Source: AG25 sp035518815
Lineage (GTDB): Bacteria; Gemmatimonadota; Gemmatimonadetes; Gemmatimonadales; GWC2-71-9
DNA length: 61,422 bases
Direction: 5' to 3'
Assembly: GCA_035518815.1 (NCBI GenBank)
Contig: DATIXG010000069.1
Span: forward strand, 1 to 61,422
Positions 35,754 to 43,783 of this stretch are shown piece after piece. Numbering within the stretch: the first letter of the stretch is position 1; each line of letters opens with the position of its first letter. Both the position numbers and the translations under genes were made by a program. Under the pieces are notes generated by a model. The model saw only the letters and a list, made by a program, of their open reading frames with translations. It searched no databases and was not told the origin of the DNA.

Positions 35754-36707
35754 TCAGTGCGTCGCGAGGAAACGCAGGATCGTGGCGTTGTAGGCCGCAG
35801 GGTTGGTGACGTGGATGTCGTGTCCGGCGTCGGGAATCGTGATCGTGGTGTCGCTCTGGAGGCAGTTCGCCAGCTCAGTCGTGATGATGTGATACATGCG
35901 GGGGCTGCGCTCGCCTTGAAGCAGGAGCACCGGCATGGGCAGCCCCGCGAGACCCCTGCAGTCCAACGGCGGGAAGTATTGCTGCCGGTCGGCGGTCAGC
36001 TCCCGCCGGATTTCGTAGAGGTTGCCGAGGATACGGGCGCGAGCCGGCGGCGTGAGGCGGTCGAAGGTCACGGCCGAACCGGACCCGTCCAGGAAGGTCC
36101 GCAGCGCCCCGATCGAATCGCCGCGTGCCAGGGCGGCGCGCGCCGGATCGAGCACGTTGGCGAGGAAGGACCGGCGCAGGGAGTCCCCCGCCGGCGTGCG
36201 CCACAGAAATGGGATCACCGGCGGTTCCACCAGCACGAGTGTGCGCACCATCTCGCGGTGCTCGGCGGCGAGCGCGAGCGCCACGTATCCGCCGTAGCCC
36301 GCAGCGACGATGTTGGTTGGGCCGAAGCCCAGCGCCTGGAGCAGGGCGGCGAGGTCAGCCGCGTGCAGGTCGGGCGCGTAGACCTCGCGGTCGTTCTGGG
36401 GCGGATTGGGTGGATGGTAGCGGCGGCTGTACACCAGGACGCGGTGCGACCTCGCGAAGGTCGCCACCTGCGCGTTCCAATCGTCGAGGGTGCCGAAGCT
36501 GCCGTGCACGAAGACGACGGCAGAGCCGGTGTCGCCCGCGATACGGAAGTTGAGCACGGTCTCGTTCACGCGGATTGCCCGGAGCGGCGAGACGGTGACA
36601 GGAGGAGGGGCCGCCCGGGGAGGGGCGGGTGCGGGTGGGGGAGGCGGCGCCTCGGACTTGCCGCACGCCGCGGCGACGAGGAGGACGACGACGGAGGGGC
36701 GCCACAT
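35754..36707 (-). CDS. Alpha/beta hydrolase-fold lipoprotein lacking the Ser nucleophile
   Basis: A 317-residue alpha/beta-fold protein with lipoprotein signal (VVVLLVAAAC) and a Pro/Ala-rich linker. The oxyanion segment VFVHGSFG and the late acid/His region (LQGERSP; PDAGHDIHV) are present, but the nucleophile elbow reads AAGYGGYVA where GxSxG is expected, so the catalytic Ser is replaced by Gly. It may be non-catalytic (binding or scaffold) or use other chemistry. TATCTT lies exactly 6 nt before ATG 36707, suggesting its own leaderless promoter overlapping the end of dnaE2. Confidence 0.82.
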   Translation of the reverse strand: MWRPSVVVLLVAAACGKSEAPPPPPAPAPPRAAPPPVTVSPLRAIRVNETVLNFRIAGDTGSAVVFVHGSFGTLDDWNAQVATFARSHRVLVYSRRYHPPNPPQNDREVYAPDLHAADLAALLQALGFGPTNIVAAGYGGYVALALAAEHREMVRTLVLVEPPVIPFLWRTPAGDSLRRSFLANVLDPARAALARGDSIGALRTFLDGSGSAVTFDRLTPPARARILGNLYEIRRELTADRQQYFPPLDCRGLAGLPMPVLLLQGERSPRMYHIITTELANCLQSDTTITIPDAGHDIHVTNPAAYNATILRFLATH

Positions 36708-36724
36708 GGCGAGAAGATAGGGAA

Positions 36725-39700
36725 TTAGCCCCAATCCTTCGAGTCGGGGGCGACGGAGCGGAGGGGTCCGCACGGAAGTCCATGTATCTCTTCGGCTATC
36801 ACATTCAACGCCCCGTCGTCTTTCACGAGCTTCCCCTTAACCAGCAGGAACGGCTCTCCCCTCACCGCTACCCGGTAGCGCGCGTACACGTCCGGTCGCA
36901 CGATGACGTTCACCATCCCCGCTATGTCCTCGAGCAGCACGAAGACCACCCCCTTCGCCGTCTCCGGCCGCTGGCGCGCGACGACGAGCCCCGCGACCTC
37001 GACGATCCCGCCGTGCTCGAGGGTCGGGAGGCGATCGCTCTGCACCACGGCAGGTGGCAGCACGGCTCGCAGCAGGGAAAGGGGATGGCCGCTCGCCGCG
37101 AAGCCGAGGACGGCGTACTCGGAGAGCATCCGCTCGTCCGCCGCCAAGCCTCCGAATCGCAAGTGCTCGTGCGGGTGATCGAGCGGCAGCTCGAGCTGGC
37201 GCCGGCCGCGCGCCGCATTGCCGCGATCGGCCTTGGGAGGGAGCCAGAGTCCCACCTGCCACAGCAGCTCCCTGCGGGTGAGACCGAACTCGTCGCACCC
37301 TCCGACCCAGACCAGGTTCTCGATCGCCGTGCGCTTCACGTCCGGGGGGGCGCGCCGCACGAAGTCGCCAATGCTCCGGAAATCGCCGCGGCGCTCGCGC
37401 TCGAGCACGCTCGCCTGTGCGGTCTCCTCGCTCCAGTCACGGATGAAGCCGAGCCCGACCCGAACCGCATCACCTTCAACGGTGCACCAGACGTCGCTCC
37501 GGTTGACGTCGGGAAGTCGGAGATCGACTCCCGCGCGCTTGGCATCCCGTCCCAGCGCGTCGAGCGAGTAGAACCCCATCGGCTGGTTGTTGAACAGTCC
37601 CGTGTAGTACTCGGCTGGGTGGTAGTGACGCAGCCAGGCTGACTGGTATGCCAGGAGGCCGAACGCCGCCGCGTGCGACTTGGGAAATCCGAACTCGGAG
37701 AACGCGATCACTTGCGAGAAGACGCGCTCGGCGACGGGCTCGGAGACGCCGCGGGCGGCGGCGCCGTTCCTGAAGTCCTCCCAGAAGCCCGCCATCAGCT
37801 CGCGGCTCCTGCGGCGACTCATCGCGCGCCGCAGCGCCTCGGCCTGTCCCGGCGTGAATCCGGCGAGCGCCTGGCAGACCTGAAGCACCTGGTCCTGATA
37901 CAGGATCACCCCAAGCGTTTCCCCGAGCGCTTCGCGCAGCAGCGGGTGATCGAGCGGCGGCTCATAGCTCTTGCCCGCCGCGTGCGCGCGGCGCTGCTCC
38001 TCGCGGCGACGCACGTAAGGGTTCACGGCACCCCCCACGATCGGTCCGGGGCGGACGATCGCGACTTCGACGGCCAGGTCTTCGAGATTGCGCGGCCGCG
38101 AGCGACGGATCATCTGGATCTGGGCCCGGCTCTCGATCTGGAACAACCCCACAGTGTCGCCGCGGCAGATGCGGTCGTAGACGGCCTGGTCGTTGAAATC
38201 GATGCGAGAGAGATCGGGTGGCGCTCCGGTGCGTGCCGCGACGAGCTCGACGCATTCCTCGACCAGCGACAGCATGCCGAGTGCGAGAAAGTCGATCTTG
38301 ATGAAACGCGCATCGTCGCACGAATCCTTGTCCCACTGGCAGACGACGCGGTCTTCCATCGCGGCGCGCTCGAGCGGGACCAGCTCGACGAGCGGCCGGC
38401 TCGAGATCACCATCCCGCCGACGTGCTGGGAGACGTGGCGCGGCAGCCCGGCGATCTCCTCCGCCAGCTCGCACAGCTCTTTCCAGAGCGGCGCGTTCCT
38501 TCGGTCAGCGAACCCCGGGAGATGCTCGAGCTCCTCCGCCAGGCTTCCCGACCGCCGGTCCGCCAGCTTTGCGACTTGCTCGATCTCTCCCGGCGGCAGA
38601 TCGAGTGCTTTGCCGATCTCGCGCACCGCCGAGCGAAGCCGGTAGGTGGGGAAGGAGCAGACGAGGCCGACGTGCTCGGTACCGTAGCGCTGGTACACGC
38701 GACGGATCAGCTCCTCGCGAATTTCGCGTGGGAAATCGAGGTCGATGTCCGGGACCGAGGCGAGGGTCTCGTTCAGAAAGCGGCCGAAGAACAACCGCGT
38801 GGCGACGGGATCGACGTGCGAGAGGCCAAGGAGGTAGCAGACGATCGACGAGACCGATGAGCCGCGCCCCCGTCCCGGCAGCAGGTTGCCCGAGGCGCGG
38901 CGCGAGCCGCGCCGCACGTCCGCCGCCACCTCGCGCGCCAGGTCGAACAGGTCGTGATAGACGAGAAAGAATCCGCACAACCCGTGGTGCGCGATGATGC
39001 GCAGCTCTTCCTCGAGCCGCCGGACGGCTTCACTGCGGTGTGCGGAGCCCTCGGGGTAGCGCTCATCCAGCCGGGCGCCACACAGCTCGGCGAGTGCGCG
39101 GGGCGCGGTGCGGCCGGCAGCGCCGCGGAAGTCGGGAAACCGGTAGCCCAGATCGCGGGTCAAATCGAAGCTCGCACAGCGCTTTGCGAGGTCTCCCGTA
39201 ATAGCGACAGCTTCGGGACAGTCACGGAACAGCTCCGCGACATCAGCAGGCGGCCGCAGGGCAAATTCGCTGTTGGGGCGCCGCGCCGAGTGCGAGCCGT
39301 CGAGCGTCGCGCGGTTCCGGATGGATACGAGCACGTCCTGCAGCCGGTGCCGCTCGCGGCTGTGGTAGTGGACGTTCCCAGTCGCTACGACGCTAAGTCG
39401 TAAGTCGGCAGCGATTGCGATCAGGGCGCGGGTCAACGCGACGTCGCCACGCACGAGATTGCGCTGCAGCTCGACGTAGAACCGTTCCGGTCCGAAGATC
39501 GCTCGGCACCGCTCCGCCAGCCGGCGGGCGGCCCTCGTCCCCTCGTGTTGCAGCACACCCGCCAGCATGCCGCTGCGGCATCCCGACAGGAAGATGAGCC
39601 CCTCGTGACGAGCCTCGAGCGACCCGAAGTCGAGCCGCGGATCGAGACGGTCGCTACGGCCGAGATGCGCTTCGGTGATGAGGCGGCAGAGGTTCGCGTA

Positions 39701-39949
39701 TCCCTGCGGCGTTTCGGCGAGCAGCGTGACGTGCGACCCGTCGAGCAGCGTGACCTCGGCGCCCGTGATCGCCTGGAGGCCGAGCTGTTTTGCTTCCTGC
39801 GCGAACGCCATCGAGCCGTAGAGACCGTTGTGGTCGGTGAGCGCGAGCGCCGGCAGCCCCAGGTTCGCGGCGGTGAGCGCGAGCTGCTCGGGGAGGGAGG
39901 CGCCGTCGAGGAACGAGAAGGAGGAGTGGCAGTGAAGTTCGACGTACAT
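36725..39949 (-). CDS. dnaE2: Error-prone DNA polymerase DnaE2 (ImuC)
   Basis: A 1074-residue C-family polymerase. The N-terminal PHP domain starts VELHCHSSFSFLDGAS and contains TDHNGLYG; the polymerase core has RGRGSSVSSIVCYLLG and the catalytic PDIDLDF (Asp triad); an OB fold lies near the C-terminus. DnaE2 carries out SOS mutagenic translesion synthesis together with ImuB. It follows the DUF6504 gene by 5 bp and imuB on the same strand, so the order imuB-DUF6504-dnaE2 is one operon. ATG 39949 gives the family N-terminus; earlier in-frame codons are not supported. imuA and lexA are not in the window. Confidence 0.95.
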   Translation of the reverse strand: MYVELHCHSSFSFLDGASLPEQLALTAANLGLPALALTDHNGLYGSMAFAQEAKQLGLQAITGAEVTLLDGSHVTLLAETPQGYANLCRLITEAHLGRSDRLDPRLDFGSLEARHEGLIFLSGCRSGMLAGVLQHEGTRAARRLAERCRAIFGPERFYVELQRNLVRGDVALTRALIAIAADLRLSVVATGNVHYHSRERHRLQDVLVSIRNRATLDGSHSARRPNSEFALRPPADVAELFRDCPEAVAITGDLAKRCASFDLTRDLGYRFPDFRGAAGRTAPRALAELCGARLDERYPEGSAHRSEAVRRLEEELRIIAHHGLCGFFLVYHDLFDLAREVAADVRRGSRRASGNLLPGRGRGSSVSSIVCYLLGLSHVDPVATRLFFGRFLNETLASVPDIDLDFPREIREELIRRVYQRYGTEHVGLVCSFPTYRLRSAVREIGKALDLPPGEIEQVAKLADRRSGSLAEELEHLPGFADRRNAPLWKELCELAEEIAGLPRHVSQHVGGMVISSRPLVELVPLERAAMEDRVVCQWDKDSCDDARFIKIDFLALGMLSLVEECVELVAARTGAPPDLSRIDFNDQAVYDRICRGDTVGLFQIESRAQIQMIRRSRPRNLEDLAVEVAIVRPGPIVGGAVNPYVRRREEQRRAHAAGKSYEPPLDHPLLREALGETLGVILYQDQVLQVCQALAGFTPGQAEALRRAMSRRRSRELMAGFWEDFRNGAAARGVSEPVAERVFSQVIAFSEFGFPKSHAAAFGLLAYQSAWLRHYHPAEYYTGLFNNQPMGFYSLDALGRDAKRAGVDLRLPDVNRSDVWCTVEGDAVRVGLGFIRDWSEETAQASVLERERRGDFRSIGDFVRRAPPDVKRTAIENLVWVGGCDEFGLTRRELLWQVGLWLPPKADRGNAARGRRQLELPLDHPHEHLRFGGLAADERMLSEYAVLGFAASGHPLSLLRAVLPPAVVQSDRLPTLEHGGIVEVAGLVVARQRPETAKGVVFVLLEDIAGMVNVIVRPDVYARYRVAVRGEPFLLVKGKLVKDDGALNVIAEEIHGLPCGPLRSVAPDSKDWG

Positions 39950-39954
39950 GTTCA

Positions 39955-40257
39955 CTAAGGTTTCTGCATCCACCACTCTCTGGTGATCAGGTCTTCGTAC
40001 AACACGACTCTCTTTCCACCTTGGAGAACAACCTCGAAGTAGCGTCTCGAAACCTGTTGCCTCCACCATTCATCATCGATGCGCCAGGATTCTTGAACGG
40101 ATTCGACCGCCGTCACTTTGCCGCCCGACCACTCGACCGCCCTTGGCTCCGACTTGTCATCGATTACGACCCGAACTTCTTCGGGGAGATTGAGTGCCCG
40201 AAGTCTGTCCACTCTGTTCCGCGTTCCGCGTTCCGACTTCTGCTGTTCACGGTTCAT
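39955..40257 (-). CDS. DUF6504-like small mutasome-associated protein
   Basis: A 100-residue protein lying between imuB and dnaE2. The conserved core VESWRIDDEWW-like block (here ESWRIDDEWWRQQ, then SRRYFEVVLQGG and LYEDLITREWW) matches the small DUF6504-type proteins commonly encoded beside imuB/dnaE2 in Actinobacteria and others; role unknown, possibly a mutasome accessory factor. ATG 40257 overlaps the imuB stop by 11 bp, implying coupled translation. Its first 16 codons are built from 7-bp repeats and may be variable. Confidence 0.8.
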   Translation of the reverse strand: MNREQQKSERGTRNRVDRLRALNLPEEVRVVIDDKSEPRAVEWSGGKVTAVESVQESWRIDDEWWRQQVSRRYFEVVLQGGKRVVLYEDLITREWWMQKP

Positions 40258-40258
40258 A
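40216..40258 (-). repeat. Heptad repeats at the imuB/DUF6504 junction
   Basis: Plus-strand GTTCCGC, GTTCCGC, GTTCCGA (40216-40236) and GTTCACG, GTTCATA (40245-40258) are tandem 7-bp units. Read on the minus strand the first is a rotation of GGAACGC, the same family as the Lhr repeat. They encode the N-terminus of the DUF6504 protein and the last imuB codons. Confidence 0.65.
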
Positions 40259-41467
40259 GTCGATGAGGGCATAGCGTCGTTCCGGAAGCCGTGACCACGG
40301 CTGCACCTCGATGATGTTCTGGAGCATGGGGCGCCGGAGACGGAGCGCGATCTCGCGAGCCGCGCTGCGCAGCGCACGTCGCTGGTTCGCGCGCGCGGCA
40401 GCGTCGGCATTCCGGGCGAAGATCTGCAGCTCTGTGGTCCCCGGAGCGAATGATGAGAGCTCGACCGTGAGCCGCTCGACCGGCTTCGGCGGCGGAGCCT
40501 GCTCGAGCCGTATGCACAGGGGCGCAGCGATTTCCCCGGGATCGGCGGATGGCTCTTTGAGCAGAACATCCGTCAGCCAGGAAGAGCCGCGCTCGAGCTC
40601 CGCGCGCATGCGAATCTGTCGCACGCGCCAACCCGCGCGACGCGGGTGGGCGAGCGCTCGGTTGAGCAGCTGCACCAGTGCCTGTGTCAGCATCGCCCGA
40701 TCGGCGACCGGCGAGTAGAACGCGAGCGTCGCGACGATCGGCTCGGGGACTTCGTGGCCGATGACCGGTTCGGCGAGCGTTCCTGCTGCGAGTCGCCACA
40801 ACCGGCGACCGCTGCTCCCGAACTGAGAAACAACCGCTTCCTCCGGAAGCGCGGCGAGATCGCCCAGCGTGCGCAGCCCGAAGCGCCGCAATCGGCGATG
40901 CGTGTCGGGATCGAGCGGCAACACGGCGAGCGGTTGACCGGCGAGAAACTTTCCTTCCTCCCCGGGAGGAACGATCACTGCGCTCCCCGGTTTCGCTCGA
41001 CTGGCAGCAACCCAGGAGACGAACTTTCCTTTCCCCCAACCCAGCCGCAAACCGGAAGTCGGAAGTTGTTCGATCGCCTCCACGATTCTCTCGGGCGCAC
41101 CGTAGAGTCTCCCCAACCCGTCCGTCCCCACGAACACCCGCCCCATCTCGGCCGGCTCGATCACCGGGCTCACGGAGACGAGTGCTTCGATCAGCTGGGC
41201 GAATTGCCGGTCGTAATGCACGGGATCGGGTTCGCACAACCGCAGCGTCGGACACAAACCGATCGCCTGGCTTACGGTGAGGCCGGGCCTCACGCCCGCC
41301 TGCCTGGCCGCACGCGATACCTGCCACACGCGGCGGATGTCATCAGGGGAGAGGAGCGCGCACGGCTGGCCGGCGAGCTCGGGACGTCGCAGCTTCTCGC
41401 AGCGGAGTGCGAAGAGCGGGATCCAACAACAGGCTGCGAGCGAACTCGTCACGCGAGAGGAGGTCAT
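40247..41467 (-). CDS. imuB: ImuB-like Y-family polymerase homologue, catalytic residues missing
   Basis: A 406-residue Y-family polymerase homologue. The palm and little-finger folds are recognisable (RVWQVSRAARQAGVRPGLTVSQA in parts; LGWGKGKFVSWVAASRAKPG; RRFGLRTLGDLAALP), but the metal-binding acidic sites are degenerate: DxDxFF is CCWIPLFA and SIDE is VGTDGLG. This is diagnostic of ImuB, an inactive adaptor that recruits DnaE2 to the beta clamp. ATG 41467 lies 18 nt downstream of the shared TTCGG promoter-operator. A tandem CGGAAGT repeat is embedded at 41053-41066. Divergent from DUF72. Confidence 0.87.
   Translation of the reverse strand: MTSSRVTSSLAACCWIPLFALRCEKLRRPELAGQPCALLSPDDIRRVWQVSRAARQAGVRPGLTVSQAIGLCPTLRLCEPDPVHYDRQFAQLIEALVSVSPVIEPAEMGRVFVGTDGLGRLYGAPERIVEAIEQLPTSGLRLGWGKGKFVSWVAASRAKPGSAVIVPPGEEGKFLAGQPLAVLPLDPDTHRRLRRFGLRTLGDLAALPEEAVVSQFGSSGRRLWRLAAGTLAEPVIGHEVPEPIVATLAFYSPVADRAMLTQALVQLLNRALAHPRRAGWRVRQIRMRAELERGSSWLTDVLLKEPSADPGEIAAPLCIRLEQAPPPKPVERLTVELSSFAPGTTELQIFARNADAAARANQRRALRSAAREIALRLRRPMLQNIIEVQPWSRLPERRYALIDYEP
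41053..41066 (+). repeat. Tandem heptad CGGAAGT inside imuB
   Basis: Two perfect consecutive copies of CGGAAGT within the imuB coding sequence, in a loop of the protein (LPTSGLRLGWG). Another member of the dispersed 7-bp repeat class. Confidence 0.55.
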
Positions 41468-41484
41468 ATCGGGTTTGCAGGGGA

Positions 41485-41501
41485 CCCGAATATATCCCGA
41501 A
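41485..41501 (-). promoter_or_regulatory. Candidate DNA-damage promoter-operator of imuB (TTCGG-N6-TTCGG)
   Basis: Minus-strand TTCGGGATATATTCGGG, a direct repeat of TTCGG with 11-bp period enclosing a TATATT -10 box; TTGCGG lies 18 bp further upstream as a possible -35. Nearly identical to the site before the zinc-ribbon/radical SAM operon at 43726-43742, including the following GTCCC. A repressor over the -10 box would switch the mutasome. Confidence 0.6.
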
Positions 41502-41577
41502 GATCGAAGGAGCCGCAAGCACCCCGCTGAGAGCACTTAAGGTACTGTCACAAATACTGTTACGCATCTACACTGCA

Positions 41578-42573
41578 ATGAGGCGAGCACCACGTGGCCA
41601 TGTTTCAGGGAGCCCATTGTCCACCCAAACCGGCCTGTTCGATAGCGAGCCCGCGTCGGCGCGGCCGGAACTGATCCGGCTCGCGAGCCGCATTCCAGCC
41701 AACATCCGATTCGGGACTTCGACGTGGACCTACGACGGATGGATGGGCGACGTCTACCAGCGATCGTACCGCGGTGCCGAGCCGGCGCGGCGGCTCGAGG
41801 AGTACGCCCGGTATCCCCTGTTTCGTACCGTCGGTATCGACAGCGCGTTCTACGACCCGCCGTCGGAAGCCGTGCTGGCGCAATACGCGGCCGCCCTCCC
41901 GCCGCGATTCCCATGCGTCAGCAAAGTATGGGATCGTATCACCGCCAAGCGATTCAATCAGGATCGCCGCTGGGGCAATCTCGCCGGCCTCCGGAACCCC
42001 GATTTCTTGAACGCGGACTTGTTCAAAGAAGCGGTGCTCGGCCCGCACGCCCGCGCCTTTCGCGATCACGTGGGTTGCTTGGTGTTCGAATTCCAGGCGA
42101 TGCGCGGCAAGGACCTGCCGGAGGTCGCGGAGTGGGTGGAGCAGCTGGGGGAATTTCTGAGCGCGTTGCCGCGCGACTTTCGCTATGCCGTGGAGCTGCG
42201 CAATCCCGAGCTGCTCAGCCCGCTCCACGGCGCCGTGCTTGCGCGGCATGGCGTGGCCCACGTGTTCAATTCATGGACCGAGATGCCGCCGATCGGCGCG
42301 CAGCTCGAGCTGCCGTGGGTGTTTTCGGCGGACTTCACGGTCGCGCGCGCGCTGCTCCGTCCCGGACGTCCGTATGCCGACGCGGTGAAACTGTTCGAGC
42401 CCTATGATCGGGTGCGCGAGCCGAACCCGGAGCTGCGCAACGATCTGCTGCGGTTGATCGCCGAGGCCACGCGTCGCCGCATCGAAGCGCTCGTGCTGGC
42501 GAACAACCGGGCGGAAGGGAATGCTCCGGGCACGATTCGCGCGCTCGCGGCCGCGATCGCCGGCGAGCCCTAG
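41578..42573 (+). CDS. DUF72 family protein (YecE-like)
   Basis: A DUF72 TIM-barrel protein of about 331 residues. Hallmarks are FGTSTWTYDGWMGDVYQ near residue 48, LFRTVGIDSAFYDPPS, CVSKVWDRIT, LVFEFQAM, YAVELRNPELLS and HVFNSWTEMP. Function is unproven; the fold resembles sugar isomerases and endonuclease IV, and it often sits beside radical SAM/repair genes, as here. ATG 41578 is used; TTG 41617 with a GGGAG site 4 nt upstream is an equally good start. Tail-to-tail with the radical SAM gene, sharing a CTAG (42570-42573). Confidence 0.88.
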   Translation: MRRAPRGHVSGSPLSTQTGLFDSEPASARPELIRLASRIPANIRFGTSTWTYDGWMGDVYQRSYRGAEPARRLEEYARYPLFRTVGIDSAFYDPPSEAVLAQYAAALPPRFPCVSKVWDRITAKRFNQDRRWGNLAGLRNPDFLNADLFKEAVLGPHARAFRDHVGCLVFEFQAMRGKDLPEVAEWVEQLGEFLSALPRDFRYAVELRNPELLSPLHGAVLARHGVAHVFNSWTEMPPIGAQLELPWVFSADFTVARALLRPGRPYADAVKLFEPYDRVREPNPELRNDLLRLIAEATRRRIEALVLANNRAEGNAPGTIRALAAAIAGEP

Positions 42574-43577
42574 AGCTCGAGCTCGGCCTGCGGCGCCGGC
42601 CGCCGCTGGCGGTAGCGGTCTTCCATTCCCCGATTCACCGGAAAGCCGAATTTCTCCTGCAGGCGCTGAATCCGTCGCTTGAGCGCCGCGGCGTACTCGG
42701 GCGGCGCGCTCGCATGGCGTGTGTACGCCCGCGCGTAGCGGTCCGAGAGGTGGGGGAACTGCGCAGCGAGCACCGGGAGAAAGCGGGCGCGCATTCCCGG
42801 GTACATGCGCAGCGGGCCCGCATGAATGAACCTGGCGCCGGCCTCCCGGGCCGCCTGGAAGAGCGCTTCCAGGTGGGCGACATCGTCGCTGATCCCCGGG
42901 AGGACCGGAGCCACGATCAGTCCCGCGTTGATCCCCGCAGCCGTCAGCTTGCGGAGCGCGCGGAGGCGGGCGGTCGGCCCCGGCGAGCGAGCCTCCATCC
43001 GTCGGACCAGCGCCGCGTCGGCCGAGATCAGCGAGATGTAGACCTCGAGGTCGGAGCGCGCGCCGAGGCGTTCGAGCAGGTCGATGTCGCGCGTGACGAG
43101 CGGGCTCTTCGTGATGATGCCGATCGACAGCGCTTCGTAGCGGGTAAGCCGCTCCAGCATCTCGCGCGTCAGCCGGAAGCGACGCTCGGCCGGTTGATAC
43201 GGATCGGTGGCCGTGCCGATCACGATCGGTGCATTGTTTCCCGAGCGGAAATAGCGCGCCAGGTCGGCATCGAGCGCCGCCAGCACGTTGCGCTTCACGA
43301 AAATCCGGTGCTCGAATGCTTCCCACCCGTGCGGCCCCCGGAACTCGGTGAACTCCTCGGAGGAAAGCCGGCCGCCGTCGCGCGCGCGCTCCACCACGTA
43401 GCGGTGCGCGTACCGGGCGTAGCAGTAGGTGCACCCGAACTCGCACCCGACGTACGGGTTGATGGACCAGAAATCCATGCCGGTCTGCTCGGGTGAGTTC
43501 ATGACCGACCGCGCGGCGAGTGCGACGAACTTCGTGCCGCGCAGGCGTTGGTCGAGGATTTCGAGCCCGGCTTTCAT
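42570..43577 (-). CDS. Rv2578c-family radical SAM protein
   Basis: A 335-residue radical SAM protein of the Rv2578c / SplB-related family. The 4Fe-4S motif CEFGCTYC has Cys45, Cys49 and Cys52, just after SINPYVG; further family marks are GTATDPYQPAERRFRLTR, ITKSPLVTRDIDLL and AGLIVAPVLPGI. Spore photoproduct lyase homology suggests a DNA- or nucleotide-lesion repair role, but the reaction is unknown. I choose ATG 43577 because it overlaps the stop of the zinc-ribbon ORF as ATGA; longer starts would read through the operator. Operon with that ORF, under the same type of promoter-operator as imuB. Confidence 0.88.
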   Translation of the reverse strand: MKAGLEILDQRLRGTKFVALAARSVMNSPEQTGMDFWSINPYVGCEFGCTYCYARYAHRYVVERARDGGRLSSEEFTEFRGPHGWEAFEHRIFVKRNVLAALDADLARYFRSGNNAPIVIGTATDPYQPAERRFRLTREMLERLTRYEALSIGIITKSPLVTRDIDLLERLGARSDLEVYISLISADAALVRRMEARSPGPTARLRALRKLTAAGINAGLIVAPVLPGISDDVAHLEALFQAAREAGARFIHAGPLRMYPGMRARFLPVLAAQFPHLSDRYARAYTRHASAPPEYAAALKRRIQRLQEKFGFPVNRGMEDRYRQRRPAPQAELEL

Positions 43578-43720
43578 CCGCAGCGCGCCCACCCGCACCG
43601 TACGCACTCGACGCACGACGAGCGGCGCACGAGCCGCGCGCCGCAGTCCGGGCACGCTGCGCCGCGCGACGGCGGGTGAAACAATGGGTTCGGCGGAGCG
43701 GCCTCGGGCGGTGGGGTCAT
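43574..43720 (-). CDS. 48-residue zinc-ribbon protein, coupled to the radical SAM gene
   Basis: A small gene too short for routine calling. After a Pro-rich arm (MTPPPEAAPPNPLFHPPSRG) comes a zinc ribbon with six Cys: CPDCG at 23-27, then Cys36, Cys39, Cys42 and Cys47 in CVECVRCGWARCG. The spacing CxxC...CxxCxxCGxxxC is that of the C-terminal ribbon of B12-dependent ribonucleotide reductases, where it passes electrons from thioredoxin or binds zinc. Its TGA overlaps the radical SAM ATG (ATGA), so translation is coupled. ATG 43720 is 9 nt after the -10 box in the TTCGG operator. It may feed electrons or zinc to the radical SAM enzyme; inference. Confidence 0.75.
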   Translation of the reverse strand: MTPPPEAAPPNPLFHPPSRGAACPDCGARLVRRSSCVECVRCGWARCG

Positions 43721-43725
43721 GGGAC

Positions 43726-43742
43726 CCCGAATATATACCGAA
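43726..43742 (-). promoter_or_regulatory. Candidate promoter-operator of the zinc-ribbon/radical SAM operon
   Basis: Minus-strand TTCGGTATATATTCGGG: TTCGG-N6-TTCGG enclosing a TATATT -10 box, with TTGTCG 16 bp upstream as possible -35. It differs from the imuB site by one base over this stretch. The start codon of the zinc-ribbon gene is 9 nt after the -10 box. Confidence 0.6.
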
Positions 43743-43783
43743 GCCCATTGGCGACAAGGTCGGCGCGCGGTTACTGTAACCCT

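Noticed and set aside
43769..43781. GGTTAC-T-GTAACC palindrome before pheA as a repressor operator
   Set aside because: It contains the TACTGT -10 hexamer 6 nt before the GTG; no second copy was found, so promoter function explains it. An operator role is not excluded.
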